Assembly: GCF_016920785.2 (NCBI RefSeq)
Contig: NW_024609857.1
Coordinates: forward strand, 68,508,252-68,572,251
Reading direction: 5' to 3'
DNA from: Ixodes scapularis
Lineage: Eukaryota; Arthropoda; Arachnida; Ixodida; Ixodidae
Length of the DNA stretch: 64,000 nucleotides
Both the position numbers and the translations under genes were made by a program. Under the pieces are notes generated by a model, which saw nothing but the letters and a program-made list of their open reading frames with translations, had not been told where the DNA came from and did no database searches. Position 1 is the first letter of the stretch; each line of letters opens with the position of its first letter. This document shows positions 1 through 10,086 of this stretch, one piece after another.

Positions 1-560
1 CGCCTAAAAATGGGGTAGCCGATTACTCGCATCTAATTATCGTCCAATTTCTTTAACTCACGTTCCATCAAAACTTTTTGGAACATATCCTGAGCCTTTA
101 GCATAATCAATCACCTTAACTCCATTATTTTTTTTACCCTCATCAACATGGCTTTCTAAAAAATCTTTCTTGTGAAACCCAGCTCACCCATTTTACTCAT
201 GACTTGCATGTTAACATGAAAAAACACCTATCAAACAGATGCCATATTCCTAAATTTTTCAAGGGCCTCCGATCGAGTGCCACATAATCGTCTTCTTACT
301 AAGCTTTCGGTGCCTCGACTTGACACAGTCATCAATCCTGGAGTCATGATTTTCACACTTCCCGAGTACAGTTCACAATAGCTAATAAAAATAACTCATC
401 CGTTGCAAACGTTACTTCAGGTGTTCCCCAGGGCGCAGGACGTTCCCCACTTTTATTTCTTATATACATTAACGACCTTCTGCATGACATCAATTAAAAA
501 ATCACTGTTCGCCGACGACAGAGTCATTTACCATCCGGCCTCAAATCTCTTCGGTTATCT
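1..560 (+). pseudogene. CR1-type LINE reverse transcriptase relic
   Basis: Plus-strand translation near position 25 gives NYRPISLTHVPSKLF, matching the YRPISLT block of CR1/Jockey-type reverse transcriptases. At about 408-470 it gives SGVPQGAGRSPLLFLIYIND, the GVPQGSVLGPLLFLIYIND block of CR1-clade enzymes. The catalytic FADD box lies at 508-519 but in a different frame, so at least one frameshift separates the two blocks. The stretch in between, which should encode the FLDFSKAFD region, is stop-ridden. The element enters from the left of the window and loses similarity after about 560. It is a dead 3' fragment; clade assignment is by motif wording only. Confidence 0.75.
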
Positions 561-629
561 TACACTACAAAATGACTTAACACAAATTGTGGCGTCGAAG
601 TGGCGCACCCGCACGCCGGCCGCGTGACA

Positions 630-892
630 TAACACCTAGCAACCGAGGTGCAGTTGGAAAGCGCCATGCCAAGGGCGTCCTTGGGCCGCTGGCGGGGCGC
701 CGCAAGGCGAATTGCGCAGGTGACCCGAGGTGGGTTAATATTTCATAATGGGCGTACACAGACTTTCGCCGTGAACGAAGGGGCCGGGATGGGTCGACAC
801 GCACCCCGGTGATACAGCCGTCGTCCCCCATTGCGCGGCGCCGAAATTGGCGAAGGGGGACGTCGCTGGCGATCTTCGGTTGCTAGGTGTTA
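630..892. repeat. Short inverted-repeat-bounded element (MITE-like)
   Basis: TAACACCTAGCAACCGA at 630-646 is matched in inverse at 876-892, a perfect 17-bp inverted repeat enclosing 229 bp of GC-rich sequence (GGCGC-rich). No convincing target duplication is visible. The length and ends suit a non-autonomous DNA transposon, but a chance hairpin is not excluded. Confidence 0.45.
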
Positions 893-2492
893 CGTGGGGC
901 TGTGGCGCCATCCCGTGGCTATGTTGCGAACTTTGATTGCGTGTGCTCCAACCAGCCCCAGGTCAGAGCATGTAAAAGAGCACAAATGCGAAAGCATTGA
1001 AAAATAGGCCCATAATGCACGCGGATAATAATAATATTGCAATACTTCTCTTGATCTATGACCCGACGCTTGACTGAATGTTACCGAACTAGAAAATGCT
1101 TCTAAAATGCTGATTCATAGCTTGTTTTTATAGGTAAGAAATTTGTCTACAGTATGTAAACTAACACTTTTAAGGCACTTTAGACGGCCCGCGAAACTCG
1201 GTTTCTCGACGTATCGCGCTGCAATTTACTGCAGAGGTGCAAGCAGATAATAAAAGTTTCAGTAAAAAAAAAAAAAAAAAAAAGCTGTCGGTAAAAAAAA
1301 TCTGTTCTAGGCAACCTACGCCACCCCTTCTCAAACGATGTACGCGCAGGGTAAAGGGGCTTTATACTCCAACGTCAACGAACGCAACGCGCGTCGGCGC
1401 AGACCGACGTTCGTCGGCCACTCTAAGCCGCGCCGAAGAGCGCCTGAACGATGGTGTTTACAGTCCAGCGTAGACCAACCCTGGTCCAGCGCGCCCCAAC
1501 GAACTGTCCCACTATGCGCATGCGCGTCTCCGTGGCCACCACATCGTCTCTACAGGTTATCTATGGGCGGTAGCTTGCACCACCTAGCCTAGAGGCAATC
1601 GGTCAGTGTGGTTCGTCCCCGTGTTGTCATGTCATGCTTCAAAACAACCATTCGGGTTGGCGGTTAGCAGTTCAAAAACAAGAAAATGACGGTGATAACG
1701 AGTGCAAACCAGCATTTATTTTCTCCTAATGTCACACAAAATGCAAAAAAAAAAAAGACGAAAAAAAAAAAAGCACGATATCGCGTCTGTCGAACTTAGC
1801 TGCTTCCCAGGTTCACCAGAGTCGTCCCAAGCGACTCCGGCGATTCCGCCGTAATGCTTCCATGAAATCGATATTCCACAGAGATCTCTTTCTGACAGAT
1901 AACCGGTGTGTTATCGTCATAGTAGAATTTCACGCTGACATAAGAAACGGACACCGAAGGGAGCGGATGATGCCTAAATTACGCAATGTACGCGTTCGAA
2001 ATTGTAACGCACTTTACAAAGCCTATACAAACAATACAGGATTCAGTTCAATTGTTATCGCGTACCGCTACTATCGTTTACAAGCTGAGACAGCCCAGTT
2101 GAAAATTTCTGGCCGGCTAAATAGTTTAGAGGTTTCACTGCGTCTGCCGTTCCCGTACATTCGGCAACGTTTTTTCGATCGGGAACGACTGCCGGCGAGT
2201 GCGACTAGCACATGATAATAAATAGTAGACGCATTAGGTCACCCCTAACTCCAATTAACCCTACCTTTGGCACGTCACTTAGCTTCCAGCTTTTGTCGGC
2301 ACCCCAACACCACGGCCAGCATCACCGGCTCGTTAGTTCGAAAGGCCTGTCGAGAATCGAGGGTAGCGCATCCTCAGAGCGGTCTACGTCCACGCACACA
2401 CTCGCCCAGTCAAGCGCACGAACATTAAATACGCACACGAACACGGGAACGACAACAGCACATGACACACGGAAAGAACGAACGACAGGTTC
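893..2492. other. Uncharacterised non-coding stretch
   Basis: No convincing gene. It holds an 18-base A run near 1265-1282, A-rich runs near 1746-1774, and a GC-rich segment about 1320-1600. TATACTCCAACGTCAA near 1363 recurs in inverse near 3121, suggesting an old dispersed repeat. The open frame at 1862-2215 (117 codons) has no motif I recognise. Near 2390-2490 there is CA-rich, weakly repetitive sequence. Confidence 0.4.
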
Positions 2493-2793
2493 AGATTATA
2501 ATGCAATTAAATGCAAAGGTGCAAGCGAGCTGGACAAGAATGACGAAAATAATTCCTGGAGAGGGAGAACAAGGAACAAAGGACAAACACAAATCTCCAA
2601 ACACAACTAGGTGGTGACTATTGAGCGACCGAAAAAATCTGCCTGTTCCAGGTATCAAACCCGGAACCTTTCCATTACAGGTGAAGCGCTCTACCAACTG
2701 AGCTCACCAGGGGTTAGATGTCAGTAGAGCAAACGGGTTTTATCAGCTACCACCAGTCTAACACCAACAAGGGTGAGGCTAGCAATTTAAGGT
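2493..2793 (-). mobile_element. tRNA-derived SINE, full-length copy
   Basis: On the minus strand the tRNA-like head at 2709-2648 has an A box (GCTCAGTTGGTAGAGCGC) and a B box (GGTTCCGGGTTTGATACC). It is followed by a roughly 150-bp unrelated body that ends in GCATTTAATTGCATTATAATC. The same body and head recur on the plus strand at 5009-5340 and the body recurs at 2794-2914, so this is a dispersed family. The tRNA-like part lacks a matching acceptor stem and is not a working tRNA. The internal boxes would serve as a Pol III promoter. Layout resembles tick SINEs such as Ruka; membership was not tested. Confidence 0.75.
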
Positions 2794-2914
2794 TATGATT
2801 ATAATGCAATTAAATGCAAAGGTGCAAGCGAGCTGGACAAGAATGACCAAAATAATCTTTGGAGAAGGGGAACAAGAGAGACAAAGGACAAACACAAATC
2901 TCCAAACAAATCTC
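2794..2914 (-). mobile_element. Partial SINE body, joined head to tail with the next copy
   Basis: About 120 bp nearly identical to the 3' body of the copy at 2493-2610, without its own tRNA-like head. On the minus strand the tail of this fragment (GCATTATAATCATAACC) runs straight into the 5' part of the full SINE, giving a head-to-tail arrangement. Confidence 0.65.
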
Positions 2915-4269
2915 CATCAGATCCCAGAAATGAGCATCTCGCTCACTCCGACTGGCCCAGACGACTCGACAACCGGATTCCCAAATGCGACTTTCGCGCG
3001 AGGGCTTCTGGGATAGCCTTTGTCGGCGCCATCGTCATCCAACGTTGAACGTAGAGGATGTCCAAGTCCGTCGCAAGCTACGCTGTCGCGAGTCGAGCTG
3101 CTCAGCGCTGCGCCGCGTTCAACTTGACGTTGGAGTATAGACACCCCGTTCGCAGACAGCGTCAGCGAGCGGGAACGAGCGCGTGCGATCGTTAACATTA
3201 CGACGGAGTATGAACAGCCCTTAAGTGCTGCCGACAGATAACGTGCGCCGTGTCGAGGGACGGCCGAGCGATTCGGGTTAATAGCAAACGATACCGCAAA
3301 AAGAACCAGAATCAGCCGGCGCTCCGCCGACGCTGCGTATGCCATTTGTCGGCAACACTTATTCCTACGCCAGCATCGTTTCTGAAGTTGCAGCCTAGAT
3401 CGCCCAGAATAAGTTTCTGTCTTGTTTATTTTCCCCTTGAACGAGGTAAGTTTATTTCTTGCAAGCATCGCCCACCTGCTTGCACCTCTGTCGTACACTG
3501 TAGCGCGATACGTTAAGAAACTGCTCCGTTTAGAACGATATGTTAAGAACGCAACCAAAGGGACGTATTTTCAACATGTTTACGCGCGTTTCAGCGGGCA
3601 TAATCACGGCATTCGGCGGGTGCCTTTTTTACAGAAGGGAAAAGGGGAAGGTAGGGCCAACCACACACAGCGTTTTTTGTCCACGTCTCTTTGGCGTTTG
3701 GCGCTGTGTGGCACGACTCGCGCTTTTCATGAAACGATGCAAAATGTAGATCAGCTGCTATAGACTGTTTTATCGTGGCTAGTGCCGTTTTGAATACCGT
3801 GGCGCGATTTAACGAGCGTCAGGTTCCGCAGCAATGCTGAGTGGCTAGAAAATTCGGCGAAAGTGCTCTTCGTGGCGCTGCTCCCGCGTTGAGTCTTCTT
3901 TTGAGTGCTCCAAAGCTGGGTATTTGACTTAGGGCACGTCTCGCGTTTTCTGTGCTGCGAATGGTGTCTTTAAACTCATTGGGAACGTTTCTTGCCCCGC
4001 ATTATGACATCCCCCAGTGTGGCAATACTGAGAAGAGCGACACTGAACGTGCACCAATAGAAATTGGAGGCGATTACTACAAATATTGAACGAGTTTACA
4101 GCGATTTAATTTCCCTTGAGGTTTTTTGTCGTTTTAAATGCAGTACACCGGGATTATATTTGTCGTTTTGTGGCGTCCACAACAATTAAATATAATCTGA
4201 ACAAGGATGCACGAAATAAGAGCATTGCAGGGAACGAAGGCAGCTCGCTCCAGCTTGCAGTTGTTTATA
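2915..4269. other. Uncharacterised stretch, no gene seen
   Basis: GC-rich to about 3300, then mixed. Open frames on both strands (for example 2917-3558 minus) have no recognisable domain, and that frame runs to the SINE edge. An inverted pair ATCCCAGAA near 2923 and TTCTGGGAT near 3005 suggests a small decayed element. Confidence 0.35.
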
Positions 4270-4575
4270 GAGTTGGGTTGGTTGGGGTTTTATGGCGCAA
4301 AAGCATCTTAGGCTATGATGCGCCAGGTACATACACTATTGCAGTTAGGGTTTCGAAGAGGATAGAACTTCAGTAGTTGATGATAGGTTAAAACTATGTG
4401 TATGACTTGTAAATAGTTATGGGCATGAAGTTGGGTGTAAAATCATAGTCGGTGTAAAAAGGCCGATAGCTTTCAAGAAGCTAAAAACGCAGTGATTCGG
4501 AACTAGTGGTTCGTTGCCAAGCAAAATAGGGAGGTTTAGGTAGTTGTTTATAGAAGTTTAATTGAGGATCCGCTG
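4270..4575 (-). mobile_element. 5'-truncated I-clade LINE tail
   Basis: The minus strand encodes the C-terminal end of ORF2 (ILLGNEPLVPNHCVFSFLKA; compare ILLGDEPLIPHSSVFNFLKA in the LINE at 47236), then a 3' UTR with the family's terminal hairpin TGGCGCA...TGCGCCA at 4293-4325, and ends in AACCCCAACC. Only about 30 codons of ORF2 remain and one frameshift is apparent. The 3' UTR wording is closest to the copy at 47052. This is a dead-on-arrival insertion; the 5' break is uncertain by tens of bases. Confidence 0.8.
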
Positions 4576-5008
4576 TCGACAAGCGTGTCCTTTGTTTAGA
4601 ACTGGAAAAAGCGAAGCCGAGACGGGCCCCCTGCCGAATCGAGTCCATCAATGATTTAACCATTCAAAATCGATGCATCAGCATGTTTCAGCTATACAAA
4701 TTAAAGTTTTCTTTCCAGTTTCCTTATGTACAAATCTGCAAAATAAAAATAACCCAGCCGTGTTGTGACGGTCAACTAAGTTCACGGCTCTCTGCTGTCG
4801 TGCAGGAGATCGCGATACAAAAAAAACCGCTAGAACTAACTTTTCGACAATTTAGAGTCATACCCTGTGTCGGAAATGAGCCTTTAACTAAGCGTCGTAG
4901 ATGCTAAAATCAAGTCAATGTTACCACTGCAAGATATCAGCGTTAAGATAAATTAAGTAACAAAAATTTACAAACTAAAACAGCGATTGAACGGCTAGCA
5001 TTTCGACG
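4576..5008. other. AT-rich stretch, nothing recognised
   Basis: Ordinary AT-rich sequence between a LINE tail and a SINE. I see no coding, splice-framed or repeat structure that I can support. Confidence 0.3.
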
Positions 5009-5340
5009 GTTATGATGATAACGCAATTTATTGCATTATTATCATAACCGTAAAAATGCACGCCGTTCAGCTTTCTTGGTGTTAGATTGGTTGAAGCTGA
5101 TAAAACCCGTTTGCTCTAGAGTCGTCTAACTCCAGGTTAGCTCAGTTCGTAGAGCGCTCCACTGTATGGAGAGGTCCCTGGTTCGACAACAGGGCCAGTC
5201 GGATTTTTTCAGTCGCGTACCAGTCACTTAGCTGTGTTTGGAGATTTGTGCATGTCCCTTGTCCCCCTTCTCCAAGGCTTATTTTCGGCATTCCTGTCCA
5301 GCTCGCTTGCACCATTGCATTTGACTGCATTATCATGATG
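5009..5340 (+). mobile_element. tRNA-derived SINE, plus-strand copy
   Basis: Same family as the copy at 2493. The tRNA-like head is at about 5134-5194, with A box TTAGCTCAGTTCGTAGAGCG and B box GGTCCCTGGTTCGACAAC. The body ends near 5335 in GCATTTGACTGCATTATCAT. The 5' end is an imperfect palindrome at 5009-5050 (20-base arms, two mismatches). It sits about 20 bp before a host exon, within the upstream intron and close to the splice acceptor. Confidence 0.75.
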
Positions 5341-5356
5341 AAAGTGATTTTTCCAG

Positions 5357-5468
5357 TAACATGCTACTATCGTGGAAGGCACATCTCTAACGGTGAAACA
5401 TTAAATCTAGAAGAGCCTTGCGAAAGATGGACGTGCCACGCCCCGGAGCAAAAAGTTACAGTAATGGG
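5357..5468 (+). CDS. Internal exon of a secreted SVWC / tick 8.9 kDa family protein
   Basis: The exon is bounded by a clear acceptor (TGATTTTTCCAG, ending 5356) and a strong donor (GTAAGT from 5469). It begins with two bases of a split codon, then reads TCYYRGRHISNGETLNLEEP, followed by CERWTCHAPEQKVTVM and two bases GG of the next codon. The C-Y-x-G...I-x-x-G...PCExWxC spacing is the N-terminal half of the single-domain von Willebrand factor C fold seen in the tick salivary 8.9 kDa family. The next coding exon is at 15495, where the phase fits exactly: GG plus G gives Gly, then Cys. The exon for the signal peptide is not seen and probably lies upstream of the window. Such proteins are small, secreted and disulphide-rich; the specific function is unknown. 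Confidence 0.7.
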
Positions 5469-5499
5469 GTAAGTGCATAAACTAGTCAATACTTCAGCT

Positions 5500-5852
5500 T
5501 GGGAATTGGTTGTTCGTGTTTATACTTAACAGCGCACAAGAACAGACACACCTCAAAGATTCACTCACACAAAGAACACTCACACTGCGCTGACTCTCTA
5601 TTCTTGTTTGTATTGCGCTTTTTCTTCATTTCCTTTTACACTCATATATTATGGACTAATTTAGGTTACGGCTGATATAACTAGGTAAGGTCTCCTAAAT
5701 AATCTAACTCTTTTTTTATATAAAGCTATCGAAGGGGTGCTAACACATAAGCTATCTAGCGTGAGATTGTTCGCGGTTTCTATGATTTCTAGCGTAAGTT
5801 TGTTATTGCTCCTCCCCAGTACGGTGCGTGCAGTTGACACCTTTGGTGTCAA
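5500..5852 (-). repeat. Inverted terminal copy of the Penelope-like 3' end
   Basis: On the minus strand 5852-5661 reads VLGRSNNKLTLEIIETANNL and CVSTPSIALYKK, then a 3' UTR ending near 5500. The same order of sequence is found on the plus strand at 7930-8275, including CAGCGCAGTGTGAGTGTTCT. The junction with the element body is a perfect palindrome, TTGACACC-TTT-GGTGTCAA, at 5834-5852. Confidence 0.75.
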
Positions 5853-6848
5853 CGCCTTTCAAACCGCTACTGGTCTGCCTATCAAGGTTTTTCTGGACTT
5901 AGCCGTCTGCTTGACATGTACCTCTGCCATCTGGAACGGCAAAACATACTTGCAAAAAACTGGAGTATGCATAGGGGTCTTGTATTGCTCCTGTCCTTAG
6001 TGACCTTTTCCTTGCCTTCCATGACAGAATCTTACAGCGAAACCTGGACCACTCAAAAATAGAGCGTGTGTTTCGCTACGTTGATGATTACTTTGTGTTC
6101 CTTGACACTGACGATAACACCTTCACCACCTTGGTGGCCAGAGTTCTTTCCACTTTCAAAAACTGCCTGGATTCGTCAAAACTCACTCACGAACTCCCTG
6201 TTGAGCGATCCATAAGATTATTAGACCTTCGATTGTTCATGGCAAACCATCACGTCTGCTGATTTTACGAACTTAGGGCAAAAAAGCCACTCCTTAACTA
6301 TAGCTAACAGACCCAAAGCTTTTTTTTTTTTGAAGGCGCATTGCAAAACTTTGTCTAAAAAGCTCTCTTATGAAATCATGCAAGCACAGAGTACACACGA
6401 GCTTCGAAATGCAAATCTCTCGGTTGGTCTCAGCAGGGTACCCTGTCTTTATTAACAGCAGTTGCTTAATGCCTATTCAGGGAAGTCAAGTATGTAGGAG
6501 CTATGACACGCAGTCCAAGAGACTGCACTACTAGACCTGTTATTGTGCCCTATTTTCACAACGTTTTTCACGAGCTGAAGAAAACAGCCGATCGAATCAA
6601 TATTGACATCATCTTTTTGACTCCGCATAAACTTTCCAGCTTATGTAAACAGGTAAACGGCCTTCTACACGACCAGCGCGCTGCACCAAGAACCACCAAA
6701 CTAAGTTTGTTTCTTGCACAGAAGGAGTGATTTATTCCTTTCCCCTTTCCTGTGAAAAGCGCTACATCGGACAAACAGGAAGATGTCTCAACGACCGACT
6801 TCGGGAACACAATAAAAATGCTATCAAGGCCGACTAAGGTCATTTATT
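5853..6848 (+). pseudogene. Penelope-like RT and start of GIY-YIG endonuclease
   Basis: Around 5925-6065 the translation gives WNGKTYLQKTGVCIG then, after a one-base shift, IAPVLSDLFLAFHDRILQRN, and KIERVFRYVDDYFVFLD with the YVDD catalytic box near 6075-6090. Further on, PYFHNVFHELKKTADRINID (about 6551-6610) and GVIYSFPLSCEKRYIGQTGR (about 6725-6785) are the linker and GIY-YIG nuclease start, followed by NDRLREHNK. Frameshifts occur near 5980, and stops and an indel in 6260-6500. The chain stops at GHL around 6843, where a DNA transposon is inserted, and resumes at 7889. Confidence 0.75.
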
Positions 6849-7888
6849 CCCGTGCCACACAGGCATGGCAAATGCCATTCAGGGCGAATCTCATTCGGGC
6901 GCTGAATGACATTACATTTCAAGCCCGTGCTACACGTACATTTGTAATGTCATTTTGCACCATGATGATGATAGCGCCTGCTCTATAAAGAAAACTAATT
7001 GTAAAGTTTTTTGTAAGCTACATTCGTTTGTTCAAGGTTATGATCACTAAAAAGTGTCTATAGGTAGTTTTAAACAAATTTTGCAGTCAATTACTTTACG
7101 TTTTTTGCGTTTCCGCTGTAATTCATTTGTTGGTGACGCTCTAGTTGCTCTAGCCACAATAAGCCAAAGCCAAAGACAGAAGCTGACCAAAGCGAAAGGA
7201 AATGGCGCCTGTACAGTCGCGAGTGTCGGTCCTTGCACCGGAGGACGGTAAATGGGTGCGCTCTGGGTGCGACGGTTAATGAGCGCCCTCATTTATTTAC
7301 GCGCCAAGCGCCGTGCCGAGCAGCAAAGGCTCAAAGCCGAAGCTGAGGACGCTCACTCTCGCGTTCGTGAAATCGAAGAGCAGCTGCTCTCGAACTCCGT
7401 GGCTCTGGCTGCTACTTTCGCTGCGTAACGCCCAGTGCACCGATCGCGGCTGCTTGCGGCGCTTGCGGCTCCATCGGAAGAAATTTTGAAGTTCGAACAA
7501 AACGTAACAAAACCGAGAAGAAACGCGAAAAAGATGGCGAGGTGGCTGTGTCTACTGGGTTAAAGAGCAGCCGCTTGCAATTATGTGACAAGCCGCGCTT
7601 CAAGTCTAGTATAAAAGAATGCATACATAAAAGCAAACACAAATAAATAACTTTTAATTCAGGTATACTTTGATTAACGTAATCACATTGGAGTTTTTTT
7701 TACTTGGGGCCTGGGGTAGAGGCTACAAATTTGGCCCGTGACCGAATGAGTTCTGCCGAACCCCTTCAGTGGCAAATGACATTTGCAGCGAATTCCATTC
7801 GTGCAGGCCGTGTAGCACCAGTCGAATGATTTGGGGCGAATGTCATTCGTTGTAAATGGCATTCGAGTTGACCGTGTGGCACGGGTCT
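6849..7888. mobile_element. DNA transposon inserted in the Penelope-like element
   Basis: The ends are inverted: CCCGTGCCACAC at 6849 and GTGTGGCACGGG ending about 7888, with further loosely repeated (AATG)(C/A)CATTC motifs just inside both ends. Penelope coding sequence stops at the left edge and resumes at the right edge, which marks it as an insertion. The target duplication is not clear (TTA against TAA is possible). Length is about 1.04 kb, so it is likely a short or non-autonomous copy. Confidence 0.65.
7252..7428 (+). CDS. Short charged coiled-coil ORF inside the DNA transposon
   Basis: A 58-codon open frame from ATG at 7252 to TAA at 7426-7428. Residues 17-47 are strongly charged and heptad-like (LRAKRRAEQQRLKAEAEDAH then SRVREIEEQLL), consistent with a coiled coil. 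Such tails occur at the C terminus of Myb/SANT-like accessory proteins of Harbinger-type transposons, so this may be the end of a broken accessory gene. Upstream frames do not extend it cleanly. I do not recognise a full family, and function is not assigned. Confidence 0.35.
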   Translation: MGALWVRRLMSALIYLRAKRRAEQQRLKAEAEDAHSRVREIEEQLLSNSVALAATFAA

Positions 7889-8275
7889 AAGACATCCATT
7901 GCCGAGATTGCGGTTCCACTCCTGGCCAACTGCGCCGTACTAGGCAGAAGCAATAACAAACTTACACAAGAAATCATAGAAACCACGAACACTGTCACGC
8001 TAGATAGTTCGTGTTAGCACCCCTTCGATAGCTTTATCAAAAAAAGAAATAAAGAAGACTAGTTAGGAAACGTTACCTTGATATATCTGCCATAGCTTAC
8101 ATTAGTTATTTATATATAAGAGTAAAAGAAGATGAAGATGAAGGACAATACAAACTAGAGTTGAGAATCAGCGCAGTGTGAGTGTTCTTTGTGTAAGTGA
8201 ACTTTTGAGGCGTGTCTGTTCTTGTGGACTGCGAAGTGTATGCACGAACAAACATAGCTTACAACATTTGAGCAA
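7889..8275 (+). pseudogene. Penelope-like C-terminal end and 3' UTR
   Basis: Resumes the Penelope chain with HCRDCGSTP (about 7899-7925), shifts frame, then reads AVLGRSNNKLTQEIIETTNT and a C-HPFDSFI segment equivalent to CVSTPSIAL. A TAG stop and the frameshift show decay. The 3' UTR to about 8275 is matched in inverse at 5500-5660. Confidence 0.7.
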
Positions 8276-9299
8276 TAGAGCGATTTACTGTGTGGTATAA
8301 GAATTTAAAATGTTTGGTAATTTTATCAAATTATTTATAAAGGTACAGTGCTAAAACAACTTAACGCCTATACCTAGCCGTCATTTTACATGACACTATT
8401 GCTTTCAATTAATTCATTTAATTGCTCATTGCCGAAAATGAATAGTAAGAAAGAGACACTACCCTTGTAAACAGTTCAAACACTTTCGGGAATGTCTGTT
8501 TCGAAACGGAAACATTCGATCGCATATAAGTAGGATTAGCGAAATAATGCACACCGTGTTTTATTTTATTCAAATAGACTTATAAAAAAAAAAGGGGGGG
8601 GGGGGTTGCAATACATGAGTAATGTTTTCACTGCTTGTGTATCTGGCTTGGTGGTCAATAAAGGGGAGGACCATCCTCACGATCAGCAGAACAACTAACA
8701 TTCGTTAATTACCTTTTTAGTCTATGGTTTTATGGGTCACGTTGCAATCGCAATGTTGACCGCAGTTAGGATTAGAGCAAAGTGTGAAGCGATAACTTTA
8801 TTCTGCCCCGCAATGAAGGAAAAAGAAAACCAAAACGCCATAGACACAAAACAGAGGGGAAACAAATGCACTATACTCCGTTTAACGATGACTTGGCGAA
8901 CTGTGGAAACTGCGGCTGCCGTAAAAAAATAAGAGCGTCGGAGCGAGGTATGTGACATGAAGTCACGGGAACATGTGTGTCAGTGCACCGAGGAACCGGC
9001 TGTTGTTTGTTGGCCAAGAGTCGTCTGCTGCGAAACCAACCAACTTCGGATGAACGTCCACCGTCGCAACATTGCCGTCCGCTAGAGTAGCGAACTCTTC
9101 GGGAACAGTTCATGAGACGACCCGCTAATTTGTCGCGGGTGCTAATAGGGGCAACGGCGCTACAAGGAGACAAATATCGGGACCGGATACGGATGTGGCG
9201 TAACTTTTTTAGTTTAAATATATTTGAAACTCATACATTCTTCAATATTTAGTCGTGAATTTTTCATATTCGGGAGTGAATAAGACTGCATTCAAACTG
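8276..9299. other. AT-rich stretch with one inverted-repeat arm
   Basis: No gene seen. An A10/G13 homopolymer junction lies near 8584-8607. The arm CTATACTCCGTTTAACG...GCGGCTGCC at 8871-8920 is matched in inverse at about 13873-13922, on the far side of the LINE at 9300-13712. Confidence 0.45.
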
Positions 9300-9327
9300 T
9301 AACGTCTGAAGCGTACAAATCCTGGGT

Positions 9328-10030
9328 ATGCCCTACTGCAAGGTCCACGAAGAGAGACAGTCGGGAGTGACAGCGAATGTTAGGTCCCCTACCCCTCCAT
9401 TGCCGGAGGACCGTGACACAGTGGGAGTGGCAGCCGAAATTGCTGAGATGAGCAAGAAGTTATCGAGTGTTTTGAACAAGGTCACGAAACGAGAAACGAT
9501 ATTGGTAAAAGTACAAATAACTACTTAAAAAAACTGATAACCAGGAAAATACGATTAATGAGCTAGCCGCGAAAACAACTGGCCTGGAAGCCAATGTTGC
9601 GGACTAAGCGTGTGAGATCACAAACTTAAAGGCAGCATTAACAAAAATGAGCAGTGCTCTAGGCGCAAGAACATTGAAATTCCCGGCGTGAGACAGTCGG
9701 AGGACGGGAATGTTCTGAACTTAATAAAGAACCTCTCAGAAAGATTTGAACTGCCGACAATATCGGAGCATTCTGTAGAGGCAGCTCACAGACTAAGGAC
9801 GAGAGAAGGACGAGTAGTTCCGATATTCTAGTACAACATAGCTCCGATATTAGTCAGGTTCACGGAAAGGAACACTCGGCCCTCTATGGATCAAAAAACG
9901 GGTTGCACTAAAAAAGGAAGGAATTTACGTAAGCAAGAATGGACATGTTTTCGTTAGACAGAGAGAGGGTGTTGCAGTGATCCGGAATTGGAAACGAAAC
10001 CGATTTATACAAAGGGAGCAGGGTGAATGA
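9328..10030 (+). pseudogene. LINE ORF1 remnant (coiled coil plus RRM-like)
   Basis: Begins MPYCKVHEERQSG and contains EIAEMSKKLSSVLNKVTKRE, a likely coiled coil. After stops and frameshifts comes SRKNIEIPGVRQSEDGNVLN and SVEAAHRLRTREG (9660-9820), the RRM-like block typical of ORF1 proteins of L1/CR1/L2-type LINEs. At least three breaks separate the parts. The product would have been an RNA-binding chaperone of the LINE particle. Confidence 0.6.
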
Positions 10031-10086
10031 ATGGCTCCATCAATGAAATACATTATTTTGACAGTTTTACTCATTAGGAGGAGTAA

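Larger units (their letters stand above)
5500..8275 (+). mobile_element. Penelope-like retroelement with inverted terminal copies
   Basis: The plus strand encodes a Penelope-type RT segment, a GIY-YIG endonuclease start and a C-terminal segment. The left flank (5500-5845) is an inverted copy of the right end (about 7930-8275), including part of the C-terminal coding sequence. Inverted or tandem terminal copies are a known property of Penelope elements. A DNA transposon splits the endonuclease. Several frameshifts and stops make the copy inactive. It lies in the intron of the small secreted-protein gene, in the same orientation. Confidence 0.75.

Noticed and set aside
1862..2215. 117-codon plus frame
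   Set aside because: No motif, no promoter or splice context; flanked by repeats.
2648..2709. tRNA-like sequence with A and B boxes (also 5134-5194)
   Set aside because: No proper acceptor or anticodon stem pairing, and both lie in the same place within a dispersed repeat, so these are SINE heads and not tRNA genes.
2917..3558. 213-codon minus-strand open frame
   Set aside because: GC-rich sequence, overlaps the SINE edge, no domain or splice support; likely chance.
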